64,000 nt of DNA from Aurelia coerulea (lineage: Eukaryota > Cnidaria > Scyphozoa > Semaeostomeae > Ulmaridae): assembly GCA_039566865.1 (NCBI GenBank), contig CM076961.1:5851501-5915500 (forward strand), in the 5' to 3' direction. The position numbers were made by a program, and so were the translations under genes. The notes under the pieces were generated by a model. The model saw nothing but the letters and a program-made list of their open reading frames with translations, had not been told where the DNA came from and did no database searches. This document shows positions 11,995-24,600 of this stretch, piece by piece. Positions within the stretch are counted from its first letter, which is position 1. Each line of letters starts with the position of its first letter.

Positions 11995-12403
11995 AAAAAC
12001 AGTTATTTGGAACATGCTTAATAAATTTTAGCAGAAAAGCTGAGTTGCCTGGCATAGAAAATGGTAATTGAAATCGACAGTAAACACGGACAAAACAAGC
12101 CTAATTTGAGCTTGCTGTAACTTCTACGGAGTATGATTGGAGCAAGTCACATAATAAGCAGCATATCAACATTTGCTGCCTATGGCGGTCGGCTAAAATA
12201 GCTATGGTGAGTTTTAAACTTGGAAAGGCTAAATTAGACGAGAAACTTTAATTGATTAAATCCATAAATTCCATTCTCAAGTTCAAGACCTAAGCAATTT
12301 TCACAGAAGCCGTCTACTCTTTACTTGGAGTTGGTTGGAAATGGAATCAATAAAAAGAATAATGGCATCTTCGTTCGATTGCAAAGCAGAGTTGGCTTAC
12401 TGG

Positions 12404-12575
12404 CAGAGACGTAGGAACCGGGGGGCACTGGGGGTACGTGCCCCCCAAGATTTTGCAATAGACACAGAAGTGCCCTTCTTATTTTCAGGAAGTGCCCCTC
12501 CAGCGTAATGAGAAAAGTGCCCTTAAAGTGTCGTGCCCCCCCCCCCCCAAGTTAGAGATGCTTCCTACGTCCCTG
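12404..12575. mobile_element. hAT-like MITE, second copy
   Basis: A 172-bp element with ends CAGAGACGTAGGAACC and GCTTCCTACGTCCCTG, flanked by the 8-bp duplication CTTACTGG (12396-12403 and 12576-12583). It is the reverse-orientation relative of 906-1072. Confidence 0.9.
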
Positions 12576-12960
12576 CTTACTGGCCTCTGTTGGAATTAGG
12601 CAAGTTGAATTTGGAGAACGGGCGGGGTGGACATAGTTGTTGACTTCTGTGTTAGCTAAACAGTTATTAAATGAGGTGCAAAGCTTAATAGTAATAAGCT
12701 TTCTGGTGTAAGGTTAGGTTAAGTTAAGCAAATGTGCTTGCTGTATTATGTTAAAAACGTGACTATCATCGACTATGATACTACGGGACTACCTGCAACA
12801 ACATACGTTAAATCTAATGGTCTACTCTACTACTGTATTCAGAAAAATTCAAATTTGCAAAGCAATCATAATTATTATTAGCAATAAAGCCCTAATGACC
12901 AGTTTCGCTTCGCAAAGCATGCTGATTACAACCCCCCCCCCATAATGCACTGTACTTGTT

Positions 12961-13054
12961 GGACTCGAGGTGGACTTGCCCAAGCCGTCTTGCAAGGAAG
13001 AAAGAGTCTCTTTCTTCCTTACAAGACAACTTAGGCAAGTCCAGACTCGAGGGG
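12961..13054. repeat. Hairpin palindrome
   Basis: Inverted arms of about 45 bp (GGACTTGCC, TCTTGCAAGGAAGAAAGA and their inverse) meet near 13007. It is likely the core of a MITE; the outer ends are unresolved. Confidence 0.7.
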
Positions 13055-13060
13055 CATGAT

Positions 13061-14301
13061 GTCTCTGTACAGAAATCTCGTACACTCTCGACTGCAAATC
13101 TATTTCGTCACAAATTCCCTAAAATTCTGAAAACATGTTTTTTCTATTGAAATGTCGTCTGCTTAAACAGCTTCTAACAGCCACCTGGATTGTCGATGCA
13201 GTCCAGTAGTAACTAGGCTTCTTCAAGTTTGGGAAACTCTTCGCAAACAAAGTCAATGATGAAAAATTCAATCGAATGAGTCGCAGGTATGCCGGAAGAG
13301 ACCCTGAGGAATTGTACTAAATAAAGGCCAAAGGTTAACAGGATGTCAGCATCGACTGCCAGGAAGACTGCAGCGAGTTCCAAGCCCCAATAAACATATG
13401 CTGAGACACGAAAGTACCTGGTTTAGGCCTGTTATGAAATCACCTTACTGTGGGCCATATGATTCAAAGAGACAAACGAAAGGGAAATACATCCAATGAT
13501 TTAGGTCTTTAAAACAGGGGGCAAAGTTCTGTAAGCAATTTGGCAAATATGGCGTAGGCTACATTTTCAATTTGAAAACGAGGAAAATTATTGTATGGAA
13601 GTTCATGTTTTTAAACTTTTTGGGTCAATGAATTGACTAACCTTTTCACTTTCAAGCCCTGACATGCCTAATTTCTATTCTTTTTGCTTCGATATTTTGA
13701 TAGATAGCTAAATAGGCCATCTATGCGTGGTTGTCTCAACTTACAATCGGGAAAAAGTCTTAGCAGCTTTAAATCACTCCATATGAAAGCAAAGCTACGA
13801 CGATGTAATAAGTCTACTAATACACATAAAAGATATGAAAAAAGATGTGTCAGTCGACAGAGCAGAAACCGCACGCACATGCGCAAAAATTGTAACTTTG
13901 AGCCTCCTTAGCTCCATGCAACTGATCTAGAAATTAGGCCACTTGACATTTTCTTCCTTCGGTCTTAAACTCTTGATTTATCATTTCCAAAAGCTTATAT
14001 GCAAACACTTCCTTATATCAGATTGCTGATGACGCGATTTTACGCAATTTCTGCTCTGTCGTGTCAGTATCGCTTCTTTATTTCATCTCTAAATAATAAT
14101 TCTCTTGTGGGTTTATCAAATTGCACGAAGTCTCTGTGGAATTGTTTGTGGTCGGTTTTTGGTGGATGACTGTTGCAACAACTGTCTTATCGGTCGAAAA
14201 GGATCCATCATTTTAAAATAAATTCGACTCTTCAATGAATGCCATGGTTAGTTTTAATCTCATTTTTGGGTTTATCTCAGGTAACACCCTTCTAGTACAT
14301 T
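13061..14301. other. Gene-free stretch
   Basis: No gene, RNA or clear repeat is recognised. The overlapping opposite-strand frames near 13668-13911 have no family features. Confidence 0.5.
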
Positions 14302-14540
14302 CTAGACAACGTTTGCGATTATTTATGGTTTAAAAAGGCCAGCATGGTTAGCCAAACCAAATAACCAATAGGCCTATACAAGGGAAAGCTTTGAAACGTG
14401 TGGATAAGGTAACGTGCTTTAGACGACGTTTGCGATAATTTTTGGTGTCAAAAAGGCCAGCATGGTCAGCCAAACCAAATAAGCAATATAGAAGGGAAAG
14501 CTTTAAAACGCGTGGATAAGGTAACGTGCTGGAGAGAGCA
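14302..14540. repeat. Tandem duplication, period about 117 bp
   Basis: The unit beginning ACGTTTGCGAT occurs at 14309 and again at 14426, each followed by AAAAAGGCCAGCATGGT and ending GGATAAGGTAACGTGCT. The copies differ by a few substitutions and small indels. Confidence 0.85.
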
Positions 14541-14618
14541 GGGCTAGTTGTCACAGGGGAAAGTTGCCACCCAGTCATTTGCAATCGAATTCTTTGATCG
14601 TTCTGATGATGCTGATCC

Positions 14619-14944
14619 CCGGGGGGGGGGGGGGTACTTCACATATTTTGGGTGCGGGGACGTGCCATCGGGAAGGGTATCGATTTTCGCGATTTTGGTA
14701 TAAGGAACGGTATCAATTTTCACAATTTTGGTATAAGGAACGGTATCGATTTGCACGATTTTGGTTAAAGTATAAGATCGGATATACATTTTCGGAAAAT
14801 TGGTATAAGGACGGGTGTACTTTTTCGGAAAATTGGTATCAAGTCGGGTATGCTTTTTCGGAAAATTGGTATAAGGAACGGGTATGTTTTTGAAGCTTCG
14901 ATGGCACGTCCCCGACCAAAACCTGGTCAAGTAACCCCCCCCGG
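14619..14944 (-). mobile_element. G-capped 33-bp-repeat element, short copy, minus orientation
   Basis: A 326-bp element flanked by the exact 9-bp duplication TGCTGATCC (14610-14618 and 14945-14953). Its ends are a CCGGGG-type G-run and a C-run with CCGG, and GGGGACGTGCCATCG appears inverted near both ends. The interior is made of a few 33-bp units of two classes, one with GTATCGATTTT and one with TTTTTCGGAAAATTGG. It is the inverse of 15351-15670 and the short form of 26975-31485. Confidence 0.9.
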
Positions 14945-15350
14945 TGCTGATCCAGTTGAAAGAAGTACCTCATACTTCGCTATCCTCCCATACATCTCCT
15001 CATCGACCTCCTACGTCTCCCCCTAAAAAATACCATAGACACGTTTTCCTTGGTTTGCGTTTGCATTCAGTTTGTGACTGTGACAACTCACCCCTGCCTG
15101 TGATAACTAGCCCCAACCAAACCCTACAGAGGTTTGCTCATCACAGCATTGCTTTACCCAAAATCAATAGGAGATGGCGAACTGACATTCAGAATATGGA
15201 GTTACGCATGGCTGTGATATTTTTACGTTGCCTATTTACAAGCATCTAACAACTCATGGGTACATGTTTCCAATTTTCCAAGATTTATAAATTGGTGTGC
15301 TTTGGGACTGAGTTCATAGCAAATATGATCACAGTTTTTGGGAATCTTTC

Positions 15351-15670
15351 CCCGGGGGGGGTACTTGACCAGGTTTTGGTCGGGGACGTGCCATCGAAGC
15401 TTCAAAAACATACCCGTTCCTTATACCAATTTTGCGAAAAAGTATACCCGACCTTATACCAATTTTGCGAAAAAGTATACCCGACCTTATACCAATTTTC
15501 CGAAAAAGTATACCAAAATCGTTCCTTAAACCAAAATCGCGAAAATCGATACCGTTCCTTATACCAAAATCGTGAAAATCGATACCGTTCCTTATACCAA
15601 AATCGCGAAAATCGATACCCTTCCCGATGGCACGTCCCCGTACCCAAAATATGTGAAGTACCCCCCCCGG
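15351..15670 (+). mobile_element. G-capped 33-bp-repeat element, short copy, plus orientation
   Basis: A 320-bp element flanked by the 9-bp duplication GAATCTTTC (15342-15350 and 15671-15679). The left end is CCCGGGGGGGGTACTTGACC and the right end GTGAAGTACCCCCCCCGG. About three units with CCAATTTTGCGAAAAAG are followed by about three with CCAAAATCGYGAAAATCG, both classes with a 33-bp period. A second independent 9-bp duplication supports Mutator-like insertion. Confidence 0.9.
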
Positions 15671-15679
15671 GAATCTTTC

Positions 15680-16452
15680 ATAAAACTGCTTGTAGCTAAT
15701 TTGAGAACGATCAGACTGATTTTCATGAACTAAATCTTTGCATCGAGGTTGAGATTAGCTGCACAATTAATTCGATCTTCATAAATTTGATGAATACTTG
15801 GAAAACTACCGGCTCAGAAACATTTTTGGACTCATCCTGTACGCAAAGATTTATTTGGCGTAAGTGCATGAACTGCATCCGGCCTACGTGGCGCTAAAAT
15901 TCGGGGAATGTATCACTTTTCAAAAACACTTTTCGAAATAAATAGATCAGAACGGGGGAAACAGGTCACTTGTCTTTGGCTTCTAAAATCAAGGGAAATT
16001 GTTCTTGGCCGTAAAGTTGTGCTGTTGAGAAATGTCGAAAAATGAAAATAGCACAACATAAATTTTTTAACCAGTTATTTCGACCCATCTTACCCTTCGA
16101 AAGTCCATATGTGCTGTTTTACTTACTGTATTTGAAAACAAGAAGATCGGAAGTTTGGTCACCCCTCTATGGTAGGGATGGCATTTTCACTCATTCGAAA
16201 AAGGGTACGAAATTGTTTCAGTGCAAATGGATTTTTGATGGATTTTTCTTGAAATAAAAGGATTCTTGCTGAAGATGTACGAGATTTTCGGGCTCTTATA
16301 AAGCGCAACACTGGTCGCAATACGAGCAGCCCTATTAGGGCCTACATTTCTATAGCTGACGTTAGCCGACTGCATGAATGAAAACCCACAAAAGAGATAT
16401 TAGTATCAAATTCAGCCAAATTAAGTCGTTCAAAATTGTTACTGTCTCTATC
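15680..16452. other. Gene-free stretch
   Basis: No gene, RNA or clear repeat boundary is recognised. Confidence 0.5.
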
Positions 16453-16456
16453 TTAA

Positions 16457-17716
16457 CCCTATCCAGACTGGGCTTTTTGAGCTACTAGAAGACTGGGGGG
16501 GGGGCTCATTCAGCCCCCCCTCTCTAAAAACGCCATTCCTTCACTTACGAAGACGAAACTCACCATGCAGGTAGCCGTACTTATGATCTATCATTTCTAA
16601 TAAAAAAATTTCTAAAAATAGATATGACGTCATAATTATTCAAGACCAACTGGCACGTGTCCACGAAAAAAATGAATAAACAACTTTTTTTTAAATCTTT
16701 ATAATTTTCTAAGAATGATTCATGAAACCAAATTATGCCTATCAAAGAATTGTTAGAAGGTGAAAATATACTTATAAAGTGAAAAATTTGATTTTCGCAA
16801 ATTCAAGATGGCGGACAAAGAGAATAAAAATCTTGTTTTTCTGAAAAATGACAAATCCAGCCATATTAGAGAATTTCTCCATAGTTTACAATGAAAACTA
16901 CTTCGATGATAAGTGATCGTTGCATACTTCATTTTTACTTTTGAAATTTTTGTTTTGATTATTGCAAAAAATGCTGACATCAGCATTTTTTCCCAGTAGT
17001 AAGCAAATGAGTTGGAAGGAAGAAGGAAGGGGGAAAAAGGGGGTTGAGGATAGTTATTTGGTGGAATTTTGATAATATCTTGACAAACTAAACACTTTCA
17101 AGTCAAAAAAGTCTCACTGTAAAACAGATTCTCAAGATATGCATGAAAACTGACCGTTAGTAGTACTATGTGAGGATACCCCCGGGGAATCTTATACCGT
17201 TTGCGGCCAATGATGCACAAAATTCAAACAAAATTACACAGCTTAGGTGGAAACAACCCTGTTGATCAGTTTTAATCTATTTATTGCCGCTGTAAAACAT
17301 TTGGGGTCGAAATATCCTTGCAGAAAGTCCACGAACTAATTTTTGCCATTTTCTTAAAGATGACGTCATTGATGAGGTCACGTGACACATAATTGTTCTA
17401 TTGTTCTTGGAAAAAATTAAAGAGACCTTATAGATTATAAGTTCACAAATGAAAAAGGATATTATCAAAGGACTATGAGGTGATCTGGAATTATATCCAT
17501 AAGCAGCTTACCTAAAAGTTGGCCCCGACCACTGTGAAAAAAACAGCCACCCCCCGGCCCCCTAAATTTTTTTTTCAAAATTTCACACAAATTCACACTT
17601 CAAAAGGATAGAAACTAAAAGTCAAAAAATCATTTCCTGGTTCGTTGAACCAATTTGGAGCAGTGCTCAGTTAAGTAGGTGGGGGGGCTGAATGAGCCCC
17701 CCCAGTCTGGATAGGG
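16457..17716. mobile_element. piggyBac-like non-autonomous element (TTAA, CCCTATCC ends)
   Basis: A 1260-bp element between TTAA sites (16453-16456 and 17717-17720) with perfect 16-bp ends CCCTATCCAGACTGGG and CCCAGTCTGGATAGGG. Next to the ends are a G-run and a C-run around GGGGCTCATTCAGCCCC. No transposase frame is visible. It shares internal words with 32467-33340, such as GTCACGTGACAC. Confidence 0.85.
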
Positions 17717-17720
17717 TTAA

Positions 17721-18640
17721 TGCCTGTTTGTGACAGTATATTTGCATGAATTCTGGACTACATTCAAGCAATGTTCAAATGCTGTATCTTTCCGAAAAGA
17801 CATGATACCAGTGGCGGACACTATGCCAAACATTGAGGTGGAAAAGCTATTATTTCAGTTCAAAAGCATTGTTTTCTGCCATTTTTTAGAAACAAAATGC
17901 CATCTTCCTCCCCCAGAAAATTTGGGGAACTGCACCCGCTCAGCCCCAAGTGTCCGCTACTGGATACCACTTGCCTTAGCTAAAAAAAAAGAAGTTGCTA
18001 CAGTGAGGGTATTGTGGATTGTCTAAACGCAGAGGGTATCAACATATTATGCTAGTTTACTTCAATATATCGATATATCTGAAAGCATTAAGGAAGGACA
18101 GATACTATCCGCCACCAACTGAAAAGCAGCTCTTATGCAATAAAGCAGCAACCATTATAAATAAAATGCCTTATGCAAAGAAGTACAAATTAATGAAACG
18201 CCTTCACATGTGTCTTCGTTAACGACGGATCTTGAAACGAGAGACAAAATTTGTGCTAGATCGTAGTACAGGATCAAATCATTTGTCAGTTATTCTCTAA
18301 CTTTGAAATGGGGGCATATGGGTTGCAAACAGAGAAACTGTGGTATCTTCCCCGGGAGGGCAGCAGCCACGTATGCAGGCATTAAAGCAGACTTCACCTT
18401 TACTCATGAATTCATGAATTCGACTTTTGAGTTTGCCATTGCCGTTGATTATGAATTTTAAACTTTTTAAGCTGCATTCGATTCTAGAAATTGCACACGA
18501 ATTTTGCAATGCTGCTAACTCATGCAAGTATTAAGAAAGGGCTCCTGGATCGTGTGATTAATGTCAAATTTAAGATTGCCTCTTCAGGGAAATGGTATCT
18601 CTGCAGTTGCTAATGGATACCCTTGTACATACATATAATA
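17721..18640. other. Gene-free stretch 3' of the CaaX protein gene
   Basis: No gene is recognised. No clear minus-strand AATAAA was found within about 150 bp downstream of the stop at 18644. Confidence 0.5.
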
Positions 18641-18643
18641 TAT

Positions 18644-21600
18644 CTATGATATCACGCAGCAACCCTGAGACTTTTTCGTTACAGATTTATTGTCAATTGG
18701 TTCTTTCTTACCTTCTGCAACCACTATTTCTGCATTGTTTTCATTTGTGTCTGTTTTTATTGCAGATTCTGCCCCCTCTGCCTTTGTTGCATCGTCCTTT
18801 GTTTCTGGCACAGCAACAACGACATCAGGTTCTGTTCTCTCCTTGACGTCATCCTTTGACTTCTCCTCGACAGCAGCATCTGCCTTTTCCTCCGCAGTAA
18901 CAGGTGGTGCCTCCTCCACAGCAACGTTTGTTTTCTCCTCCGCAGCAGATTCTTGTTTCTCCTCAGCAGCAGATTCTGATTTCTCCTCCACAGTAGCAGC
19001 TGGCTTCTCCACTTTCTCCTCAATTTGCTCTTCTTTTTTCTCTACAGTCACTTCAACTTTTGATTCTTCATTCTGAGACTCTACAACAACTTCTGTTGTT
19101 GAAACAATTACCTCTGTTGTGACTGTAACTCTTTCTGTTGTGGTGACTGTTTCTGATGTATCTTCTGAAACAACGACTGTTGTCTGCACTGTAGATTCAT
19201 CAGTTTTCTCAGAAGATTCAACTAGAGGGGCTGGGGTAGCTTCAACTTGCATTGAGACCTGTTCTGTTTGTACAGGTTCGTTTGCTACTTCTACCGGCGC
19301 AGGCTTCTCTTCTGCAGGGACTGGTGTCTCTTCTGCAGGAGCTGGTGTCTCTTCTGCAGGGGCTGGGGTCTCTTCTGCTTGAGATGGGGTCTCTTCCGCA
19401 GGTGCTTGGACTGTTGTTTCTTCAGCTGGAGCAGGGGTTTCCCTGACTGTGGCTGGAGTCTCGTCAGCTGGGGCTGGGGCTGAGGTTTCTTCTACTTCAA
19501 CTTGGGCTTCTTCTGCAGGTGCTGGTGTCTCCACTATTACAATCACTGGTGTTCCCGTAACTAGAGCTGGGACATCTTCACCTTGGGCTGGGGCATCCTC
19601 TATGGGGGATGGGGTCTCTTCTGTACATGCTGGGGCCTCTTCAGCCGGGGTGGAGGCTTCTTCTACTAGGGCTGATGTATCCACAACTGGGGGTGAGGTC
19701 TCTTCAGATGGAGCTGGAGTCTCTTCTGCTGGGGCTGGTATCTCTTCAGCAGGGGCTGGGATCTTTTCTTCAGGGGCTGATGTCTCTCCTACAGAGACTG
19801 TGGCTTCTTCAGCAGGGGATGGGGTCTTCTCTGCAGGGGCTGGGGTCTCTTCTGCAGAGGCTGGGGTCTCTTTGGCAGGGGCTGGTGTCTCTTCTGCAGG
19901 GGCTGGCGTTTCTACTGCAGGGGTTGTGGTCTCTTCTGCAGAGGCTGGGGTCTCTTTGGCAGGGGCTGGTGTCTCTTCTGCAGGGGCTGGGGTCTCTTCT
20001 GCAGGGGCTGGGGTCTCTTCGGCAGGGGCTGGGGTTTCTTTTTCAAAGGCTTTGGTCTCTTCTGCAGGGGCTGGGATCTCTTCTACCGGGGCTGGGGTCT
20101 CATCTTCAGGGGCTGGGGTTTCTTCTGCAGGGGTCGTGGTCTCTACTGCAGGGGCTGTGGTCTCTTCTGCAGGGGTTGGGTTCTCTCCTGCAGGGGTTGT
20201 GGTTTCTACTGCAGGGGCTGTGGTCTTTTCTGCAGGGGCTGGGATCTCTTCTGCTGGGGCTGGGGTCTTGTCTTCAGGGGCTGGGGTTTCTTCTGCAGGG
20301 GTTGAGGTCTCTACTGCAGGGGCTGTGGTCTCTTCTGCAGGGGCTGGGGTCTCTTCTGCAGGGGTTGTGGTTTCTACTGCAGGGGCTGTGGTCTTTTCTG
20401 CAGGGGCTGGGATCTCTTCTGCTGGGGCTGGGGTCTTGTCTTCAGGGGCTGGGGTTTCTTCTGCAGGGGTTGTGGTCTCTACTGCAGGGGCTGTGGTCTC
20501 TTCTGCAGGGGCTGGGGTCTCTTCTGCAGGGGCTGTGGTCTCTACTGCAGGGGCTGTGGTCTCTTCTGCAGGGGCTGGGGTCTCTTCAGCAGGGGTTGTG
20601 GTCTCTACTGCAGGGGCTGTGGTCTCTTCTGCAGGGGCTGTGGTCTCTTCTGCAGGGGCTGGGGTCTCTTCTGCAGGGGTTGTGGTTTTTACTGCAGGGG
20701 CTGTGGTCTCTTCTGCAGGGGCTGGCATCTCTTCTGCCGGAGCTGGGGTCTCGTCTTCAGAGGTTGGGGTTTCTTCTGCAAGGGTTGTGGTCTCTACTAC
20801 AGGGGCTGTGGTCTCTTCTGCAGGGGCTGGGGTCTCTTCAGCAGGGGCTGGTGTTTCTACTGCAGGGGTTGTGGTCTCTACTGCAGAGGCTTGGGTCTCT
20901 TCAGCAGGGGCTGGTGTCTCTTCTGCAGGGGCTGGGGTCTCTTCAGGAGGGGCTGGGGTCTCTTCTGCAGGGGCTGGGGTCTCTTCAGCTACAGCTGGGG
21001 CCTCCTCTGCAGGGGTTGGTGTTTCTGCAACAGGGGCTGGGGCCTGCTCTTCAGGAGCTGTTTCTGCGACTGGGGGTGGAACCTCTTCTCCTGGAGCTGG
21101 TGATTCCTCACCTGGGGTAGAGGTTCCTTCAGTTGGAGCAGGGGGCTCTTCAATAGAGGCTGGTGTCTCTAAAACTGGAGGTGGTGTCTCTGCAGCAGGG
21201 GTTTGGGTCTCTTCTGCAGGGGCTGGGGCTTCTTTAACTGGCGCCGGGGTCTCTTCTGCAGGGGCTTGTGTCTCTGCAACAGGGGCTGGGGTCTCTTCAG
21301 TTGGGGCTGCCACTTCCACAGATGCTGTAGGAGCAGGTGACTCTTCAGTTGCTGCTGGGGTCTCTTCACATGGGGCTGCTGCTGGGGGTTCTGCTTCCTT
21401 AGCTGGTTCTGTTGTTGGTGTGCTAGCCCTTTTCGAGGTTGGGGCCTCTACTTTAGTGAACCCTGTTCTCAACTTGAATGGAGTTGGGGTGAAAAAATTC
21501 ATGCTATGGCGTTTATTTGTAACCTCTTCTGTCTTTACTTCTGTCACGTCGCTAGAATGAGTGACGTCATTCGATGGTGCAGGAGGGTCTGTACTTTTTG

Positions 21601-24600
21601 CCTCTGTAGTAATGGTCTTCTTCTCAGATTTAATTTCCAGCGCAACCTGCTGAACAGCAACTGTGTCTGGAATCTCGACAACTGGCCCATTAACTTCAAT
21701 TTCCTTATGATTAGTCTCTTCCGATGAAGCTTTGGTTTCAGCCTTCTCGTGCCTAACCACAGAAACTTCCTCATGGACAACTTTGGAAGATTCCCCATCA
21801 CTTTCTTTCGTTAACAGAGTACTTGTTGTTGTAACAGTTTCTATAATTGTTTCATCGTTGCCATTCGCTATCGTAGCAGTCTCTGTTTGTGAAAATTCTT
21901 GAGAAATTTGGGTGTTGGTCGCAATTTGAACATCCATTTTTGTTTCAACCGCAAACTCTTTGGCTGTACAGTTCGCCGGTGTCTCGACTAAAGTGTTTAC
22001 AATATCTTGCTGCTCGCAAACTGTGACAACTTGAGCACTGTTGTTCTCCGTAATATCAATGTTTTCATGAACAAATAATTCCGTTATTTCTCCCACTAAC
22101 TCCGTCTTGGATTGTTCTGCCTTTAGTGTAAAACTTTCTTCGCTTTTTGCCTCAAGACCTTCTCCAATAACAACATTAATCGAGTGTTCGTGTTTTGGGC
22201 TTTCCTCGGGTGCAGAAGTATCAAATTTCTCTTGCTCAACAATCACATTGTCATCAGTGATAAAATCACTTGAGACAACAGAATTCGGGATCTCGTCTGT
22301 CAATCCCTGATCATCAAGGGATGTTGCCCTCGCTGCAAGATTCTCGACTTCACAATTAATTTTCACCAGTGACAATTCACTTTCAATTTCATCATTATTC
22401 TGGGAATCCGATCTCGCGTTCTGCATACAAATCTCTTTGTGAACCTGCTCTTTTGTCTCGTTGTTCTCGTCATTCTTCGCATTGGCTGGGTGTTTTGCTT
22501 GTAATAAGCTTTCATCCCATTGTTCTGAGTGCTCGAAGTTATTTCCTTCACATAATTCCATGTCTGATTTATCAGAGAGCATGTTGTTCGCAGCTGCATG
22601 AACTGCTGACTCCACCCCGTTGTTCACCACAGTATTATCAATAAAATCCACATTTTCTGCATTATTCAGCTCCTGGCTGGCAATTTCAAGGAGATTTTCG
22701 TCGATTTCACCTCTGTTTTCTGGCAACTCTACGCTCATATCGTCGACAAAGTACCCCTCAGATTTTTCGACGTTTGGGATATTTTCATGGACTAAACTGT
22801 TAGCATTGGGATTGTTTTCGACTGCCTTTGGGTCGTCTTTGCTTGCTCTTTCGACAACATTTTTGACGATTTCACCTCCGTTTTCTGGCAACTCTACGCT
22901 CATATCGTCGACAATGTACCCCTCACATTTTTCGACGTTTGGGATATTTTCATGGACTAAGTTGTCAGCATTGGGATTGTTTTCGACTGCCTTTGGGTCG
23001 TCTTTGCTTGCTCTTTCGACAACATTTTTGACGATTTCACCTCCGTTTTCTGGCAACTCTACGCTCATATCGTCGAAAACGTACCCCTCCGATTCTTCAA
23101 CGTTTGGGGTATTTTCATGGTCTACATTTTCGTTCTGTTTGCTTGCAATTTCGACAACATTTTCGATAATTTCACCTTCATTTTCTGGCAACTCTAAGTT
23201 CATTTCGTCGACAATGTAATCCTTCGATTTTTCGACATTTGGGATATTTTTACAGTCAAAATTGTCAACATGTGGGATATTTTCGACTGCTTCTTGGTTC
23301 TCTTTGCTTGCAATTTCGAAAACTGTTTCGACAATTTCAACTTTGTTTTCTGGCAACTCTACGCTCATTTCGTCAACGATGTAGCCCTCAGATTTTTCAA
23401 CCTTCGGAATATTTTCACTGTCTAAATTTTCAACATTTGAATTACTTTCGACTGCCTCTGTGTCCTCTTTGCTTGCAATTTGGACAACATTTTCCATCAT
23501 TCCAAATCTTTTTTCTGCACGTTCTACGTTTATTTCGTCAACAATGCAGTCCTCAGATTTTTCGACAATATTTTCAGCGATAACTTTCTTGTCTAAAGTA
23601 TCAACAGGCTCTTGATTTTCTTTGCTAGCAATTTGGACAATTTCATGAACAATTTTCCCGCCTTTTTCGGCAAACTCAATGCTGAACTCTTCGATAACAT
23701 TCTGCTCAGTAGTTTCGATAAGTTTTTCAGTGATTACTGCGTTACCAAAGTGATTCGCATTATGATTATCATCGACAGACTCCAGGTTCTCTTTGCTTGC
23801 AATTTCGGGAACGTTTTCGGCAACATCCCCTCCATTTTCTGCCAACTCCACGCTTGTTTCATCGATAACGTTCTCCTCAGGTTGTTGGACGACGTTTTCA
23901 TCGATAAAATCATTGACAAAACAATCGACAGACTCTGGGTCCTTTTTGCTTGCCGCCTCGACAAATTTGTCGACAATATCCCCTCCATCGTCTGCTAATT
24001 CTTTGCTGAACTCCTCAATAGCATTCTGCTCAGATGTTTCGACTATCTTTTCGGTGATAACTTGACCATCGAAACCATCGGTATTAGAATTATTATCGAC
24101 AGGCTCATTGCTATAAATTTGTACAACTTTTTCATCAACTCCACCAGAATTTACCTCATTGCCTGTCAAATCTTTTTCCTTTGGTTTTTCGATGTTCTGA
24201 ACAATTTTACCGTCCACATTATTGGCATTAGAAATATTTTCGACAGTTTTTGGGTCCTCTTTCCATGCAAATTCGACAACTTTTTGCGTAGCATCCCCTC
24301 TATCAACTGCTGCCTCTACAGCTAAATCCTCGACAACAACACTCTCCTGGGATTTTTGAACGATAAGGATATTTTCAGAGTCTGTATTACTGAGTTTCAG
24401 ATTATTTTGGACGTGGTCTGGGTCCTCTTTGCTGGAAATTTCCACAATTGTTTCAATGAGCTCGCTTCTATTCACCCTTGCTGACTTCACGCACACTTCA
24501 TTGACAACTTTATGCTCAGATTTTTTTACGTTTGGGATACTTTCGCAATTTAAATTGCCTACAGTGTGATCATTTTTGGCAGCCTCTTGGTTTTCGCTGC

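Noticed and set aside
16453..17720. Telomere-like TTAACCCTA ends
   Set aside because: The CCCTA word occurs once per end, as part of a 16-bp inverted repeat next to TTAA; it is a transposon terminus.
19449..21560. 703-codon plus-strand frame (SSAGAGV repeats) opposite the CaaX protein gene
   Set aside because: It is the antisense shadow of the PAPAEET repeats; the minus frame runs far beyond the repeats with varied sequence and the plus frame does not.
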